The position numbers and the translations under genes are program-made. This document shows positions 1 to 10,570 of a stretch of 64,000 nt of DNA, piece after piece. The number at the start of each line of letters is the position of its first letter. The first letter of the stretch is position 1. Source of the DNA: IDS-8 sp040902105 (GTDB lineage Bacteria > Pseudomonadota > Gammaproteobacteria > Steroidobacterales > Woeseiaceae); the NCBI GenBank assembly GCA_040902105.1, contig JBBDXW010000021.1:62001-126000 (forward strand). Reading direction: 5' to 3'. Below the pieces are notes generated by a model. That model ran no database searches, was not told the origin of the DNA, and saw nothing but the letters and a program-made list of their open reading frames with translations.

Positions 1-220
1 TATCTTCAACCTCGCCAATTTTTTTTCCAGCCGCGGGATCGATATCGCCGAACTTGCGACCCGTCGTTATGCGGCAGCCCACACCGGCGCGTCGATGTTC
101 TCGGCACAGATGACCGTGAACATTCCATCGTCGGTGCACCTGGCACAGATACGTGACGAGTTCCTCGAACTCTGCGACCAACTGAACCTGGATTCGATTC
201 TCGAGCCCGTCAAATCCTGA
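1..220 (+). CDS. gcvR: Glycine cleavage system repressor GcvR, C-terminal part
   Basis: The 5' end lies outside the window; 72 residues are readable up to the TGA at 218-220. The fragment contains the beta-alpha segment of an ACT domain (FFSSRGIDIAELATRR) and the closing segment ending in LEPVKS, which resembles the second ACT domain of GcvR. GcvR works with GcvA to repress the glycine cleavage operon when glycine is low. The bcp gene follows 55 bp downstream, the same gcvR-bcp order as in E. coli, and this supports the call. An unspecified ACT-domain regulator cannot be fully excluded from a fragment. Confidence 0.8.
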   Translation, partial: IFNLANFFSSRGIDIAELATRRYAAAHTGASMFSAQMTVNIPSSVHLAQIRDEFLELCDQLNLDSILEPVKS

Positions 221-275
221 TCCGCAATACGCGTCGCGAGAGATTCCCCGCCGATACTGCAAATGGAGGTATCCG

Positions 276-743
276 ATGAGCATTCCGGCCCTGAACAAAG
301 TCATTGCCGATTTCACCGCCCCGGCCACCGGCGACAAGTCAATACAGCTCAAATCATTGCGGGGGAAAAAAGTAGTGCTCTATTTCTATCCGAAAGACAG
401 CACGCCCGGCTGCGCAACCGAGGGTCAGGACTTTCGCGACCTCCACGCAAAGTTCAAGCGGGCCGGCGCCGTCATTCTCGGCGCCTCACGAGACAGCCTC
501 GCCTCACACGAGAAGTTCAGGAAAAACCTGCAACTGCCGTTCGATCTCCTGTCCGATCCGGACGAGAAGCTTTGCCGGCAGTTCGACGTCATTCGTGAGA
601 AGACGCTGTACGGCCGGAAGTTCCTCGGTGTCGAGCGCAGCACGTTTCTCATCGATGCAGACGGCAGGCTCCGCCAGGAGTGGCGCAAGGTAAAGGTCAA
701 GGGGCATGCGGCCGAAGTCCTCGAAACGGTGAAGAATATTTAA
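276..743 (+). CDS. bcp: Thioredoxin-dependent thiol peroxidase (Bcp/PrxQ)
   Basis: A 155-residue peroxiredoxin of the usual Bcp length. The peroxidatic cysteine sits in the motif YPKDSTPGCATEG, around residues 38-50. The resolving position five residues on, a Cys in many PrxQ proteins, is not a Cys here, so this appears to be a 1-Cys type. The enzyme reduces H2O2 and organic hydroperoxides in the cytoplasm using thioredoxin or a similar donor. The start at 276 is set by a strong GGAGGT five bases upstream. It probably forms a small unit with gcvR. Confidence 0.93.
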   Translation: MSIPALNKVIADFTAPATGDKSIQLKSLRGKKVVLYFYPKDSTPGCATEGQDFRDLHAKFKRAGAVILGASRDSLASHEKFRKNLQLPFDLLSDPDEKLCRQFDVIREKTLYGRKFLGVERSTFLIDADGRLRQEWRKVKVKGHAAEVLETVKNI

Positions 744-906
744 GTGGTGTCGCGGACTGCGATTGAGGTCATTCGATAACCCTCCTGCATTCAACAGCTT
801 ACCGCACAGCTGAACACCAAAGCCAATGCCTGCCGGCGTACGCGCCCAGGGAGTATCATGGGAACGCAACGGATTGGCCGCAGTCGGAGCAGGTAATCTC
901 TTCATT

Positions 907-2391
907 ATGGGCGTTCGGGTGAATTCACGCTTCGTCAGGCGTTGCCTGTGCGTAATCGCAAGCGCAGGCCTTATGCTCGCTGCGGCGATGCCGCGGGCCG
1001 ACGTCAATCTGCCTGACATCGGCAGCCCGGCGGATGCGATCCTGTCGAAATCGGAAGAGTCCCGCATCGGCCAGGCGATCATGCGCAACATCCGCGCGAG
1101 CGGCAAGCTGGTCGAAGATCCGCAGATCACCGAATACGTCAACGAGATCGGTCATCGAGTCGCCGCGTATGCCAACGACGGCGAACACTCCTTCAACTTT
1201 TTCGTCGTCAATGATCCGAACATCAACGCATTTGCACTGCCCGGCGGGTTTATCGGCGTGCACACCGGCCTGCTCGAGGCGACCCGCAGCGAGGACGAAC
1301 TGGCCGGCGTGCTGGCGCACGAAATCGCCCACGTGACCCAGCGTCATATCGCCCGGGCCGTGCATGCCAATCAGCGCCAAAGCATTCTGAGCACGGCAAT
1401 CATGCTGGGCGCGATTCTCGCCGGCGCGGCCGGCGGAAGTGGCGACGCGATGCAGGGCGCCATTGCCGTCGCTCAGGGCTCGGCGGCGCAACAACAAATC
1501 AACTTTACCCGCAGCAACGAGTACGAAGCGGACCGCGTCGGCATCGCGGCGCTCGCGGATGCCGGTTTCGACCCACAGGGCATGGCATCGTTTTTCGAGG
1601 TGATTTCCCGCGACACGCGTCCGGTCGAGTCGCGGATACCCGAATTTCTGCAAACTCACCCGGTCAGCAGCGCGCGAATTGCAGAGGCACGCGGCCGCGC
1701 GCGCGACTACGAGCCGACCTCGATGCCCGATTCGACCAATTACGGCATCGCCCAGGCGCGCTTGCTCGTTTCGAGCCAGGGCACCGCCGAAGGCGCGGTC
1801 AGCTATTTCGAGCGGGAGAGCTACGAGCGCCAATCCGATACGGAGCGCTATGGCCGCGCCGTCGCTTATCTGCGGGCCGGACGCAACAATGAAGCGAATC
1901 GCATATTCGAAGAACTGGCCAACAAGGACCAGAAGGTTATTGCGTACCACATCGGTCTCGCACAATCGCAGCTCGCCCTCGAGCAGATCGATGAGGCCCG
2001 CGCCACCTTCAATCGGGCAAGGGAGCTCTTTCCGCGCAATGTACCGCTGGTTGTGCATTACGCGGAGGCGCTGTTGCAGCTTGGTGACGCCAAACTTGCG
2101 CACAAGATCCTTCTCGACCTCCTGAACAACGTCCAGCCGACGCCGGACCAGGTCCGGTTGATCGCGCGCGCCGCCATCGACGCCGGTGACGCGGCCGAAG
2201 CTCATTACTACATGGCGGAATACAGTCTCATGATCGGTGACCTGGTTCAGGGAGTGCACTTTCTGCGGCAGGCGCTTGCGGTTCCGGAACTGCAGGAAAT
2301 ACAGCGTATCCGGTTCGAAGCACGCATCGATTTCATTCGCGAATACATGACCGAGGAACAATTGCAGCAAATGCAGAGAAGCCGCTCCTAG
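907..2391 (+). CDS. bepA: Periplasmic M48 metalloprotease with TPR repeats (BepA-like)
   Basis: From the ATG at 907 this encodes 494 residues: a signal peptide ending near residue 31 (MPRA/DVN), an M48 protease domain with HEIAH at residues 138-142 and the third zinc ligand at E207 (NEYEAD), and a C-terminal half rich in TPR-like helices (about 290-490). The domain order matches BepA/YfgC, which degrades or matures misassembled outer-membrane proteins such as LptD at the BAM complex. The reading frame extends back to 826, but that extension would precede the signal peptide and is unlikely. The outer-membrane genes mlaA and mla lie just downstream. Confidence 0.88.
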   Translation: MGVRVNSRFVRRCLCVIASAGLMLAAAMPRADVNLPDIGSPADAILSKSEESRIGQAIMRNIRASGKLVEDPQITEYVNEIGHRVAAYANDGEHSFNFFVVNDPNINAFALPGGFIGVHTGLLEATRSEDELAGVLAHEIAHVTQRHIARAVHANQRQSILSTAIMLGAILAGAAGGSGDAMQGAIAVAQGSAAQQQINFTRSNEYEADRVGIAALADAGFDPQGMASFFEVISRDTRPVESRIPEFLQTHPVSSARIAEARGRARDYEPTSMPDSTNYGIAQARLLVSSQGTAEGAVSYFERESYERQSDTERYGRAVAYLRAGRNNEANRIFEELANKDQKVIAYHIGLAQSQLALEQIDEARATFNRARELFPRNVPLVVHYAEALLQLGDAKLAHKILLDLLNNVQPTPDQVRLIARAAIDAGDAAEAHYYMAEYSLMIGDLVQGVHFLRQALAVPELQEIQRIRFEARIDFIREYMTEEQLQQMQRSRS

Positions 2392-2519
2392 GTGCAGAGT
2401 AGTAGCGCCGCCAGAACTGCTTTGCCCTCCGGCTGCTCCCTCATCCTCAACAAGCCTCTCGAAGTCTCGACAAGCAATAAGCAACCATCCCCAGCCACAC
2501 TCACAAAAGAACCCAATCC

Positions 2520-3323
2520 ATGCCGGTAACCCGACTCCTGCGCAATCCGATCTACGCCGTGTTTCTGCTATCCGTATCTCTCGGAGGATGCGCCGGTAAT
2601 TCCACGAAGGCCGGTGAAGAAGGTCAGACAAACGTCGAGAGCAGCACCGATCCCTGGGAGCAGAGGAACAGAGGAGTTTTCGACTTCAACAGGGCTCTCG
2701 ACCGGGTAACGCTGAAACCCATCGCAGAGGGTTACGACAAGGTCGTGCCGCTGTTCATGCGGCGTGGAATCAGCAATTTTTATACGAACCTTCGCGGTCC
2801 CCGTAACATCCTCAATAATTTCCTGCAGGGCAAAGGCACGCGCGGCTTCAGCGAAACCGGCCGATTCCTGGTCAACAGCACCATCGGCGTCCTGGGTCTG
2901 GTGGACGTTGCATCCGCGATGGGTCTCGACAAACATCGCGAGGACTTCGGGCAGACGCTTGCTGTCTGGGGTGTCCCGGACGGCCCTTATGTCATGATTC
3001 CGTTTGGCGGTCCGCAGACGTTGCGGGACGCATTCGCATATCCTATCGACATACTGGCAGACCCGCTGTGGCATTACGAGAACGATTCTGTTCGATACCC
3101 GCTCTATGCGCTGCGCTTTATCGAGTACCGCGCCGGATTCCTTTCAGCCCAGAAAGTCCTCGATGAATCGTTCGATCCTTACATCAGGCTGCGCGAAGCG
3201 TACCTGCAGAATCGCCGCTTTGAGGTGTATGACGGCGATCCCCCCGTCGACGACGATTTTTACGATGACTTTTACGACGATTTGCCAGAGCCGGAGCCGG
3301 AAAACCAACAGCAGCCGCAATAG
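2520..3323 (+). CDS. mlaA: MlaA family outer-membrane lipoprotein (VacJ)
   Basis: A 267-residue lipoprotein precursor with a lipobox LGGC at about residues 21-24, followed by the MlaA core (DPWEQRNRGVFDFNRALD, SNFYTNLRGPRNILNNFLQG, GVPDGPYVMIPFGGP). MlaA sits with porins in the outer membrane and removes mislocalised phospholipids from the outer leaflet, passing them to periplasmic MlaC. The C terminus is acidic and repetitive (a run of D, F and Y near residues 240-255). The gene converges on mlaFEDCB, which ends 75 bp away. This is consistent with one Mla pathway split over two transcripts. Confidence 0.93.
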   Translation: MPVTRLLRNPIYAVFLLSVSLGGCAGNSTKAGEEGQTNVESSTDPWEQRNRGVFDFNRALDRVTLKPIAEGYDKVVPLFMRRGISNFYTNLRGPRNILNNFLQGKGTRGFSETGRFLVNSTIGVLGLVDVASAMGLDKHREDFGQTLAVWGVPDGPYVMIPFGGPQTLRDAFAYPIDILADPLWHYENDSVRYPLYALRFIEYRAGFLSAQKVLDESFDPYIRLREAYLQNRRFEVYDGDPPVDDDFYDDFYDDLPEPEPENQQQPQ

Positions 3324-3398
3324 CGTGCCGTGCCAATGGTTCGATTACCAGGTTTTGCTTATGACGGTTCGCTTGACGGTTCGCTTGACGAGGGAGCT

Positions 3399-3740
3399 TT
3401 ACGATGCCGTCGGGGGCGCTTCGATGAAGCCTGCCCAGCGCTCACCTTTCTTCAACAGATTTTCGACTTCAGTGGTTTTTGCGATCGCGTCGATGACTGC
3501 CGGCACACCAGTAAAGCGAATTTCCCTCACGGTGTGATTGGCCCAGGTAATCCACTCGAGCAACAGCGCCAGGCCTGCCGAATCCGTATCCGTAACTCCA
3601 GACAGATCGACTTCGATACGGGTGTGTTTTTCGAACGGTTCCTCGCTTTCCCGCAGTATGTCGCCTGCAGTGCTGAACGTCATGTCGCCCTTCAAGGAGA
3701 AGCTGCCCTCGCCGTTGTCGAGTAATTCGTATTGACTCAC
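3399..3740 (-). CDS. mlaB: STAS-domain protein MlaB
   Basis: A 113-residue STAS-domain protein (VDLSGVTDTDSAGLALLLEW is the conserved STAS loop and helix) and the last gene of the mla operon. MlaB binds the MlaF ATPase and stimulates the MlaFEDB inner-membrane complex. It starts with GTG overlapping the mlaC stop (GTGA), which indicates translational coupling. The STAS loop keeps the D-S-A-G pattern. Confidence 0.9.
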   Translation of the reverse strand: MSQYELLDNGEGSFSLKGDMTFSTAGDILRESEEPFEKHTRIEVDLSGVTDTDSAGLALLLEWITWANHTVREIRFTGVPAVIDAIAKTTEVENLLKKGERWAGFIEAPPTAS

Positions 3741-4417
3741 TGTTCCGCTTCTTGGCCGTCTGCTTCGTCGCGGTTTTCCTCGCCACTGCTTTCGTCCCCG
3801 GCACCTTTGCCCTTAGCCGCTTCGCGCTGCAGACGCTCAATGACGGCATCAAGGCTTGTCGCCTGAATTTCGGAATTGAACTCGGAGCGGAAATTCCTGA
3901 TGTAGGAAATGCCCTCGATCGTGACATCGAACAACTGCCAGCCGGAATCGTGCTTGACCAGGCCATAATCGACCGGCGCCTCCGTACCGTCATCGAGTTC
4001 TACGACAGTCCTGACCACGGTGCGTGGCTGGGATTCCTCGCCGCGATACGGCAGGATTCGCATCTGCTCCAGGTCGAATTCGAGCAAGCCGTCCGCGTAC
4101 TGCCGCATCAACGAACTGTAAAATGCATCGATGAACTGGTTCCGCTGTTCTTCGCTGGCCGTGCGCCAGTGCCTGCCGAGGACCAGCTGGGCTGCATACC
4201 TGCGATCGAATCGCGGCAGCAGGATCGCGTCGATGAGTCCGTAAAGCGCCTGCCTGTCGGTGGTAAGCTCCGCTTTCCGTTCGGTCAGCGCCTGGTCCAG
4301 AAGCTCCGCGGCTTCTTCGACGAATTCTGTCGGCGACTGCGCCGCGGCATTGAGCGATATCAGGCCGAGCGCTGCCGCCAGGAAAACCTGCCTCGCCACG
4401 TTTGCAACCTTTGACAT
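3737..4417 (-). CDS. mlaC: Periplasmic phospholipid carrier MlaC (Ttg2D)
   Basis: About 226 residues: a signal peptide (FLAAALGLISLNAAAQ), then the MlaC fold with the helical segment ELTTDRQALYGLIDAILLPRFD and the beta-rich VVRTVVELDDG region. It shuttles phospholipids across the periplasm between MlaA and MlaD. The C-terminal ~25 residues are a charged, low-complexity tail rich in G, E and D that is not typical of E. coli MlaC. The start is the ATG overlapping the mlaD stop (TGATG); a GTG three bases upstream is an alternative. Confidence 0.92.
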   Translation of the reverse strand: MSKVANVARQVFLAAALGLISLNAAAQSPTEFVEEAAELLDQALTERKAELTTDRQALYGLIDAILLPRFDRRYAAQLVLGRHWRTASEEQRNQFIDAFYSSLMRQYADGLLEFDLEQMRILPYRGEESQPRTVVRTVVELDDGTEAPVDYGLVKHDSGWQLFDVTIEGISYIRNFRSEFNSEIQATSLDAVIERLQREAAKGKGAGDESSGEENRDEADGQEAEQ

Positions 4418-4890
4418 CACTCGTTCTCCTCGCGACTGCCGCTGTTGAACAGGTACTTGCTGATGAGGTTCTCGATCACCACGGCGGACTGGGTAAACTG
4501 AACCTCGCTGCCGTCCGACAGATAAGTCTCCGATCCGCCGGCCTGCAAGCCCAAGTACTGGCTGCCGAGAAGCCCGGCGGTCAGAATGCTGGCGTCCGAG
4601 TCGTCCGGAATCTGGTTGTAGCGGCTGTCGATGACGAAGTTGACCACTGCGTTGAGCTGGTCAGGATCGAATTCGATGGACTTCACCCTGCCGATGGTCA
4701 CACCAGACATCGCTACCGGCGCCCGGGGCTTCAGGCTGCCGACATTCTGAAATCGAGCCCGCACCTCAAACGTCTCCTTGCCGCTGAAATTTTCAGAACC
4801 GGTGGTCTGCGTAGCGAGAAAAAACAGCGCCGCAAAGCCGAGCAGCGCGAAGAGGCCCGCACCAAGTTCTACCGATCGTGTCTGTTGCAT
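4417..4890 (-). CDS. mlaD: MCE-domain protein MlaD
   Basis: 157 residues: an N-terminal membrane anchor (about 8-28) followed by one MCE domain (RFQNVGSLKPRAPVAMSGVTIG, about 45-70, and the ILTAGLLGSQYLGLQ segment). MlaD forms the hexameric periplasmic ring of the MlaFEDB complex and contacts MlaC. A GAGGT ribosome-binding site stands in front of the ATG at 4890. The gene overlaps mlaC and is 9 bp downstream of mlaE. Confidence 0.94.
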   Translation of the reverse strand: MQQTRSVELGAGLFALLGFAALFFLATQTTGSENFSGKETFEVRARFQNVGSLKPRAPVAMSGVTIGRVKSIEFDPDQLNAVVNFVIDSRYNQIPDDSDASILTAGLLGSQYLGLQAGGSETYLSDGSEVQFTQSAVVIENLISKYLFNSGSREENE

Positions 4891-4899
4891 GTCGCTACC

Positions 4900-5664
4900 T
4901 CAAATGGCAACCGCGGTAATCATGAAATCCAGAATAAGAACGGCGATCGCCGTGCGCACAACCGCGCGCGTCGTTGCCCGGCCGACGCCTTCGGCGGTTG
5001 GAACTGCATTATAACCTTCCCAGACCGCGAGCAAGCTTGCGACAACGCCGAATACAATGCTCTTGATGATGCCCTCATAGACGTCACTGCTGGCCACGTT
5101 GCCTTGCAATTGCTGCCAGAACGCGCCTGCGTCGACCTGCAGCAAGACGACAGCAACGACGTGTGCGCCCAACAGCCCGATCACGTTGAACACCGCGGTC
5201 AGCAACGGCAGCGCAATAACACCGCCGAGAAAGCGCGGCACCAGGACCCTGCGCACAGGGTTTGTTGCCATCATCTCCATCGCGGCGAGCTGGTCGGTTG
5301 CTTTCATCAGCCCTATCTCGGAAGCAAGCGCCGTTCCGGCCCGGCCGGCAAACAGCAACGCCGTAATGACCGGACCCAGCTCCTTCAGTAACGAGAGAGC
5401 GGTCAGAGTTCCCACGGAATCCTCTGCGTTGAAGCGGGCCAGGTTCGATACGCCCTGCAAGCCAAGCACGCCGCCGACAAAAAAGCCGCACGTCATGATG
5501 AGGACCAGCGACAGCGTGCCTGCATTGTGTACCTGGTGGAGGACCAGCGGAAAACGTCGAAACAATACTTTCGGCGAGTAGCTGAGGAGCCGCAGAAAGA
5601 ACAACGCCAGCGCACCTGACGTGCGCACAAAGTCCTTCAGCAGGTAGTAGATTTCGAGGAACAC
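4900..5664 (-). CDS. mlaE: Permease MlaE of the Mla ABC transporter
   Basis: About 254 residues, normal MlaE length, with five or six hydrophobic segments and the conserved stretch LLFAGRAGTALASEIGLM, around residues 105-125. MlaE is the transmembrane subunit of MlaFEDB. The GTG at 5664 is the preferred start: it follows a GGGGGCAGGA stretch and lies 22 bp after the mlaF stop. The frame stays open further upstream, but that part overlaps mlaF and does not resemble MlaE. Confidence 0.92.
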   Translation of the reverse strand: MFLEIYYLLKDFVRTSGALALFFLRLLSYSPKVLFRRFPLVLHQVHNAGTLSLVLIMTCGFFVGGVLGLQGVSNLARFNAEDSVGTLTALSLLKELGPVITALLFAGRAGTALASEIGLMKATDQLAAMEMMATNPVRRVLVPRFLGGVIALPLLTAVFNVIGLLGAHVVAVVLLQVDAGAFWQQLQGNVASSDVYEGIIKSIVFGVVASLLAVWEGYNAVPTAEGVGRATTRAVVRTAIAVLILDFMITAVAI

Positions 5665-5686
5665 TAGCGTCCTGCCCCCACCAGAA

Positions 5687-6502
5687 CTACTCGGCGTCAC
5701 GCCCGAGCAATTGCTCGGCATAATCGGGCGCGGAGTAGTGAAACGCGACCGGCCCGTCGGCCATCCCGTGCATGAACTGCCGCACCAGGTCCGAGCTCGT
5801 ATTGCGCAACTCGTCGGGGCTGCCGGACGCCACGACATTTCCGTGTGAGATCAGGAAACTGCAATCCGCAACCGTCGAGATTTCCTGCACATCGTGACTT
5901 ACGATGATGCTGGAAATCCCCAGCGCATCGTTCATCTTGCGTACCAGGCGCACGATTACGCCCATTGATATCGGATCCAGGCCGACGAACGGTTCGTCGT
6001 AGATCAATATGTCGGGATCCATCACCATGGCGCGCGCAAGCGCTACGCGGCGCGCCATGCCGCCCGACAGTTCGGACGGGCTCATGTCGGCAGCTCCGCG
6101 CAGCCCGACCGCGTGCAATTTCGTCAGCACAATGTGGCGAATCAGGCGATTCGGCAATTTCGTATGCTCGCGCAGCGGAAAGGCGACGTTCTCGAACACG
6201 TTGTAGTCGGTCAGCAATGCGCCATTCTGGAACAACATGCCGATGCGCCGCCGCAGGCGGAACAGATCACGCTGGTTCAGTCTGGCGATGTCGATGCCGT
6301 CGACCTCGATGTGCCCGCGATCGGGCACGAGCTGACGGGTGATGAGGCGCAACAGCGTGGTTTTGCCGGTGCCGCTCGGACCCATTATTGCCGTGATCTT
6401 GCCGCGCCCAATGTTGATGTTGAGGCTCTTGAAGATCTCCTTTTGTCCTCGCGCATAGTCGAGATCGCGAATCTCGACGATGTTCTCCGATTCCATAGTC
6501 AT
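5687..6502 (-). CDS. mlaF: ATP-binding protein MlaF of the Mla ABC transporter
   Basis: A 271-residue ABC ATPase: Walker A GPSGTGKT at 41-48, signature LSGGMA at 145-150, Walker B ILIYDEP at 165-171 and H-loop H203. The signature LSGGMARR instead of LSGGQ is typical of MlaF. The protein powers phospholipid transport by MlaFEDB. It is the first mla gene and lies 81 bp downstream of the aldolase gene on the same strand, so a shared transcript is possible. Confidence 0.94.
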   Translation of the reverse strand: MTMESENIVEIRDLDYARGQKEIFKSLNINIGRGKITAIMGPSGTGKTTLLRLITRQLVPDRGHIEVDGIDIARLNQRDLFRLRRRIGMLFQNGALLTDYNVFENVAFPLREHTKLPNRLIRHIVLTKLHAVGLRGAADMSPSELSGGMARRVALARAMVMDPDILIYDEPFVGLDPISMGVIVRLVRKMNDALGISSIIVSHDVQEISTVADCSFLISHGNVVASGSPDELRNTSSDLVRQFMHGMADGPVAFHYSAPDYAEQLLGRDAE

Positions 6503-6583
6503 ACGAGCGCCTCTTCGCTGCCGGATGCGTCCGGCCCCGGTGCGAACGGAAGCGGACCTGCGCGGAAATCGCGGGTCGTCAGC

Positions 6584-7603
6584 CTACGCAGCCGACTCCA
6601 TGGCCTTGTCGTACTTGCCGAGATGCGCAAGGCTGTTGAGACGGGCGCGCCTGGCCAGTGCCTTCTGCCCTGCCTCGAACTGCTGTTCCTTGCCGCGCCA
6701 CGCGTCCAGCGCCGGTGCCTGCAAGGCACGCCCATAGGAAAACGACAGCTCCCACGGCAGCGGCCTCATCCGGTTCATCAGGCTCAGATGCTCGGTCGCC
6801 TCCTCGGCGGACTGGCCTCCCGACAGGAATGCAATGCCCGGCACGGCTGCCGGCACCTGCGCTTTGAGTACTTCGAGGGTTGCCTTCGCGACCTCGGCGG
6901 GCCCGGCGCGCCTGGCTGCGTCGCTACCCGAAATCACCATGTTCGGCTTGAGGACCATGCCCTCGAGCGCGACCCGGTGGTCTGCGAGTTCGCTGAACAC
7001 CCGTTCCAGCGTCCTCGAGGTAACCTCGGCGCAGCGCTCGATGCTGTGATCGCCGTCCATCAGAACCTCCGGTTCGACGATCGGCACTATGCCCGCTTCC
7101 TGGCACAGCGCGGCATAGCGCGCCAGCGCGTGCGCGTTGGCCCGCAGGCAGAAGTCGGTCGGAATACCGCCGCCAATGCTGATCACGGCGCGCCACTTGG
7201 AAAACTTCGCTCCCAGTCCGTAGTACTCCTTCAGGCGGTCCCGCAAGCCGTCGAGCCCCTCGGTAATCGTTTCGCCGGGAAATGCCGCCAGCGGCCTGGC
7301 GCCCTTATCCACCTTGATGCCGGCGATCATGCCCAAATCGTTGAGATACTTTGCAAACGGCACGCCGTCGCGGGTGGACTGGCGGATGGTTTCGTCGAAC
7401 AGGATCACGCCGCCGATGTATTGCTCAACGCCTGCGGCCGTGAACAGCATTTCCCGGTAGCGGCGCCGGTTTTCTTCGGTCGACTCCGTACCGATGGTGT
7501 CGAATCGTTTCTTGATGGTCGGCGAACTCTCGTCGGCAGCCAGGATTCCCTTGCCGTTTGCGACCATGGCTTTTGCCACGGAGTTCAGTGCTTTCAGGTT
7601 CAT
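6584..7603 (-). CDS. Class I fructose-bisphosphate aldolase
   Basis: 339 residues of the class I (Schiff-base) aldolase family. The lysine that forms the imine is K219 in VLKPNMV, and the conserved acidic pair is in VEPEV (E177, E179). The enzyme cleaves fructose 1,6-bisphosphate to DHAP and glyceraldehyde 3-phosphate in the cytoplasm. The ATG at 7603 is chosen because of the GGAGAG six bases upstream; a further in-frame ATG at 7663 would add a non-conserved leader. Class I enzymes are less common than class II in gammaproteobacteria. Confidence 0.92.
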   Translation of the reverse strand: MNLKALNSVAKAMVANGKGILAADESSPTIKKRFDTIGTESTEENRRRYREMLFTAAGVEQYIGGVILFDETIRQSTRDGVPFAKYLNDLGMIAGIKVDKGARPLAAFPGETITEGLDGLRDRLKEYYGLGAKFSKWRAVISIGGGIPTDFCLRANAHALARYAALCQEAGIVPIVEPEVLMDGDHSIERCAEVTSRTLERVFSELADHRVALEGMVLKPNMVISGSDAARRAGPAEVAKATLEVLKAQVPAAVPGIAFLSGGQSAEEATEHLSLMNRMRPLPWELSFSYGRALQAPALDAWRGKEQQFEAGQKALARRARLNSLAHLGKYDKAMESAA

Positions 7604-7842
7604 TCGGCTCTCTCCGGAAAATCTTCGGTTCGTATCGCTTGTCAATTGCACTCGTACATTCAAACCGGGATCGGCGCGGCGCGGTCACTTGACGCCTCGC
7701 GAGACCGGGCTTGGAACGGCCTTGGGACGGCGTAGGATAGCAAAATTCTTCCTCCGCCAGTCCGCAGGCGCAACCCGTGCCTCTGCGCGGGTGCGGTCCG
7801 TCCGCGCCCTGCACCACGGCTTTCTGGCGTTCCCGCTCAAAT

Positions 7843-7859
7843 AGGACTAAAATAGTCCT
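7843..7859. promoter_or_regulatory. Perfect palindrome in front of sufR, probable Rrf2-type operator
   Basis: AGGACTAAAATAGTCCT is a perfect 7-bp inverted repeat around AAA, 25 bp upstream of the GTG start of the Rrf2-family regulator gene. It resembles type 1 IscR sites (ACTAAATTAGTC core). Autorepression of the suf operon by SufR through this site is an inference from position and similarity. Confidence 0.7.
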
Positions 7860-7883
7860 CTTTTTGACAGAGGGAGAATCCCT

Positions 7884-8345
7884 GTGTTACGGATCAGCAA
7901 ATTGACCGACTACGGCACCGTGGTACTGGCGGAGCTGGCCAACGGCAGGGCGGACTTCGTGAGCGCGGCCGAGGTCGCACAGGCCACCGGGCTTGGCCTG
8001 CCTACCGTCAGCAAGCTCCTGAAAACGCTTGCGAAAGCAGGACTGGTCACATCCACCCGGGGCTCCCACGGTGGCTACCGGCTGTCGCGCGAAGCACAGG
8101 ACATCAGCGCCGCGGACGTGATCGACGCGTTCGAGGGGCCGGTCTCGATCACCGAATGCAGCGCGAGCGACAGCCATTGCGACTATGAAGCCGTGTGCGG
8201 CGTGGGCAACGCCTGGCAACGCATCAACGTGGCGATTCGCCGCGCGCTCGACGAGATCAGCCTGGCCGATCTGGTGCGCGCGAACAGTCCGGTGCCGCGG
8301 TTTCAGTTCGCGGGTACACCGATCACCATAGAGCGAAAGAGCTAA
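7884..8345 (+). CDS. sufR: Rrf2-family Fe-S regulator of the suf operon
   Basis: 153 residues. The N-terminal winged helix (MLRISKLTDYGTVVLAELA, and GLPTVSKLLKTLAKAGLV as recognition helix) belongs to the IscR/Rrf2 family. Three cysteines (C-x7-C-x5-C pattern in TECSASDSHCDYEAVCGV, about 92-107) are positioned to bind an Fe-S cluster. It probably senses cluster status and represses the operon it heads. The GTG start has AGGGAG seven bases upstream. The symbol is used in the sense of the Rrf2-type SUF regulator, not the cyanobacterial SufR. Confidence 0.88.
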   Translation: MLRISKLTDYGTVVLAELANGRADFVSAAEVAQATGLGLPTVSKLLKTLAKAGLVTSTRGSHGGYRLSREAQDISAADVIDAFEGPVSITECSASDSHCDYEAVCGVGNAWQRINVAIRRALDEISLADLVRANSPVPRFQFAGTPITIERKS

Positions 8346-8348
8346 TTC

Positions 8349-9797
<1,449 letters not shown>

Positions 9798-9817
9798 CCC
9801 GGCGGATCGTAAAACAC

Positions 9818-10570
9818 ATGCTTGAAATCAAGAATCTGAAAGCGCGCATCGGCGACACGGAGATCCTGACGGGCCTGACGCTCACGGTAAATCCCGGGGA
9901 AGTGCATGCCATCATGGGACCGAACGGCTCGGGCAAGAGCACGCTCGCGCTGGTCATCGCGGGACACGAAGACTATGTCGTGACCGGGGGCTCGGTACAG
10001 TACATGGGCCGGAATCTGCTGGAGATGGACCCGGAAGAGCGCGCGCGCATCGGTGTTTTCCTGGGCTTTCAGTATCCGGTGGAGATCGCGGGCGTAAATA
10101 ACGCATACCTGCTGAAAGCAGCTTTGAATGCGAAGCGCCGAACACACGGCGAGCCTGAGGTCGATGCTTTTGAGTTCCTGAAGCTCGCGCGGGAAAAGAT
10201 GGCGCTGCTCGAAATGGACCAGGCGCTTCTCAACCGGGGCGTCAACGAGGGTTTCTCGGGCGGCGAAAAGAAGCGCAACGAAATTCTGCAGATGGCGGTG
10301 CTCGAGCCGCGCCTGGCTATTCTCGACGAGACCGATTCGGGTCTCGATATCGACGCGCTGAAGGCGGTGGCCAAGGGTGTCAACTCATTGCGCGATCCCG
10401 GGCGCGCCATTGTGCTCGTCACCCATTACCAACGGCTGCTGGACTACGTCGAGCCGGATTTCGTTCACGTGCTGTCGGGTGGCCGGATCATTCGCTCGGG
10501 CGACAAGTCGCTGGCAATCCAGCTCGAGGAAAAAGGATACGACTGGGTGCGCGAAGTAGCGAACGCATGA
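9818..10570 (+). CDS. sufC: Fe-S assembly ATPase SufC
   Basis: 250 residues: Walker A GPNGSGKS at 34-41, ABC signature FSGGEKKR at 146-153 and Walker B LAILDETDSGLD at 166-177. SufC is the soluble ATPase of the SufBC2D complex. The ATG at 9818 is used; the frame is open much further upstream, but that part overlaps sufB. It overlaps sufD by four bases (ATGA). Confidence 0.96.
   Translation: MLEIKNLKARIGDTEILTGLTLTVNPGEVHAIMGPNGSGKSTLALVIAGHEDYVVTGGSVQYMGRNLLEMDPEERARIGVFLGFQYPVEIAGVNNAYLLKAALNAKRRTHGEPEVDAFEFLKLAREKMALLEMDQALLNRGVNEGFSGGEKKRNEILQMAVLEPRLAILDETDSGLDIDALKAVAKGVNSLRDPGRAIVLVTHYQRLLDYVEPDFVHVLSGGRIIRSGDKSLAIQLEEKGYDWVREVANA

Noticed and set aside
925..2631. 568-residue open frame on the minus strand
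   Set aside because: It is fully antisense to the well-supported BepA-like gene and has no family motifs; long antisense frames are expected at high GC.
3360..3395. Short tandem GGTTCGCTTGAC units between mlaA and mlaB
   Set aside because: Only two to three short copies in a convergent spacer; may be chance or slippage, with no clear role.
6113..7735. 540-residue open frame on the + strand
   Set aside because: Antisense to the aldolase and mlaF genes, both of which have complete catalytic motifs.
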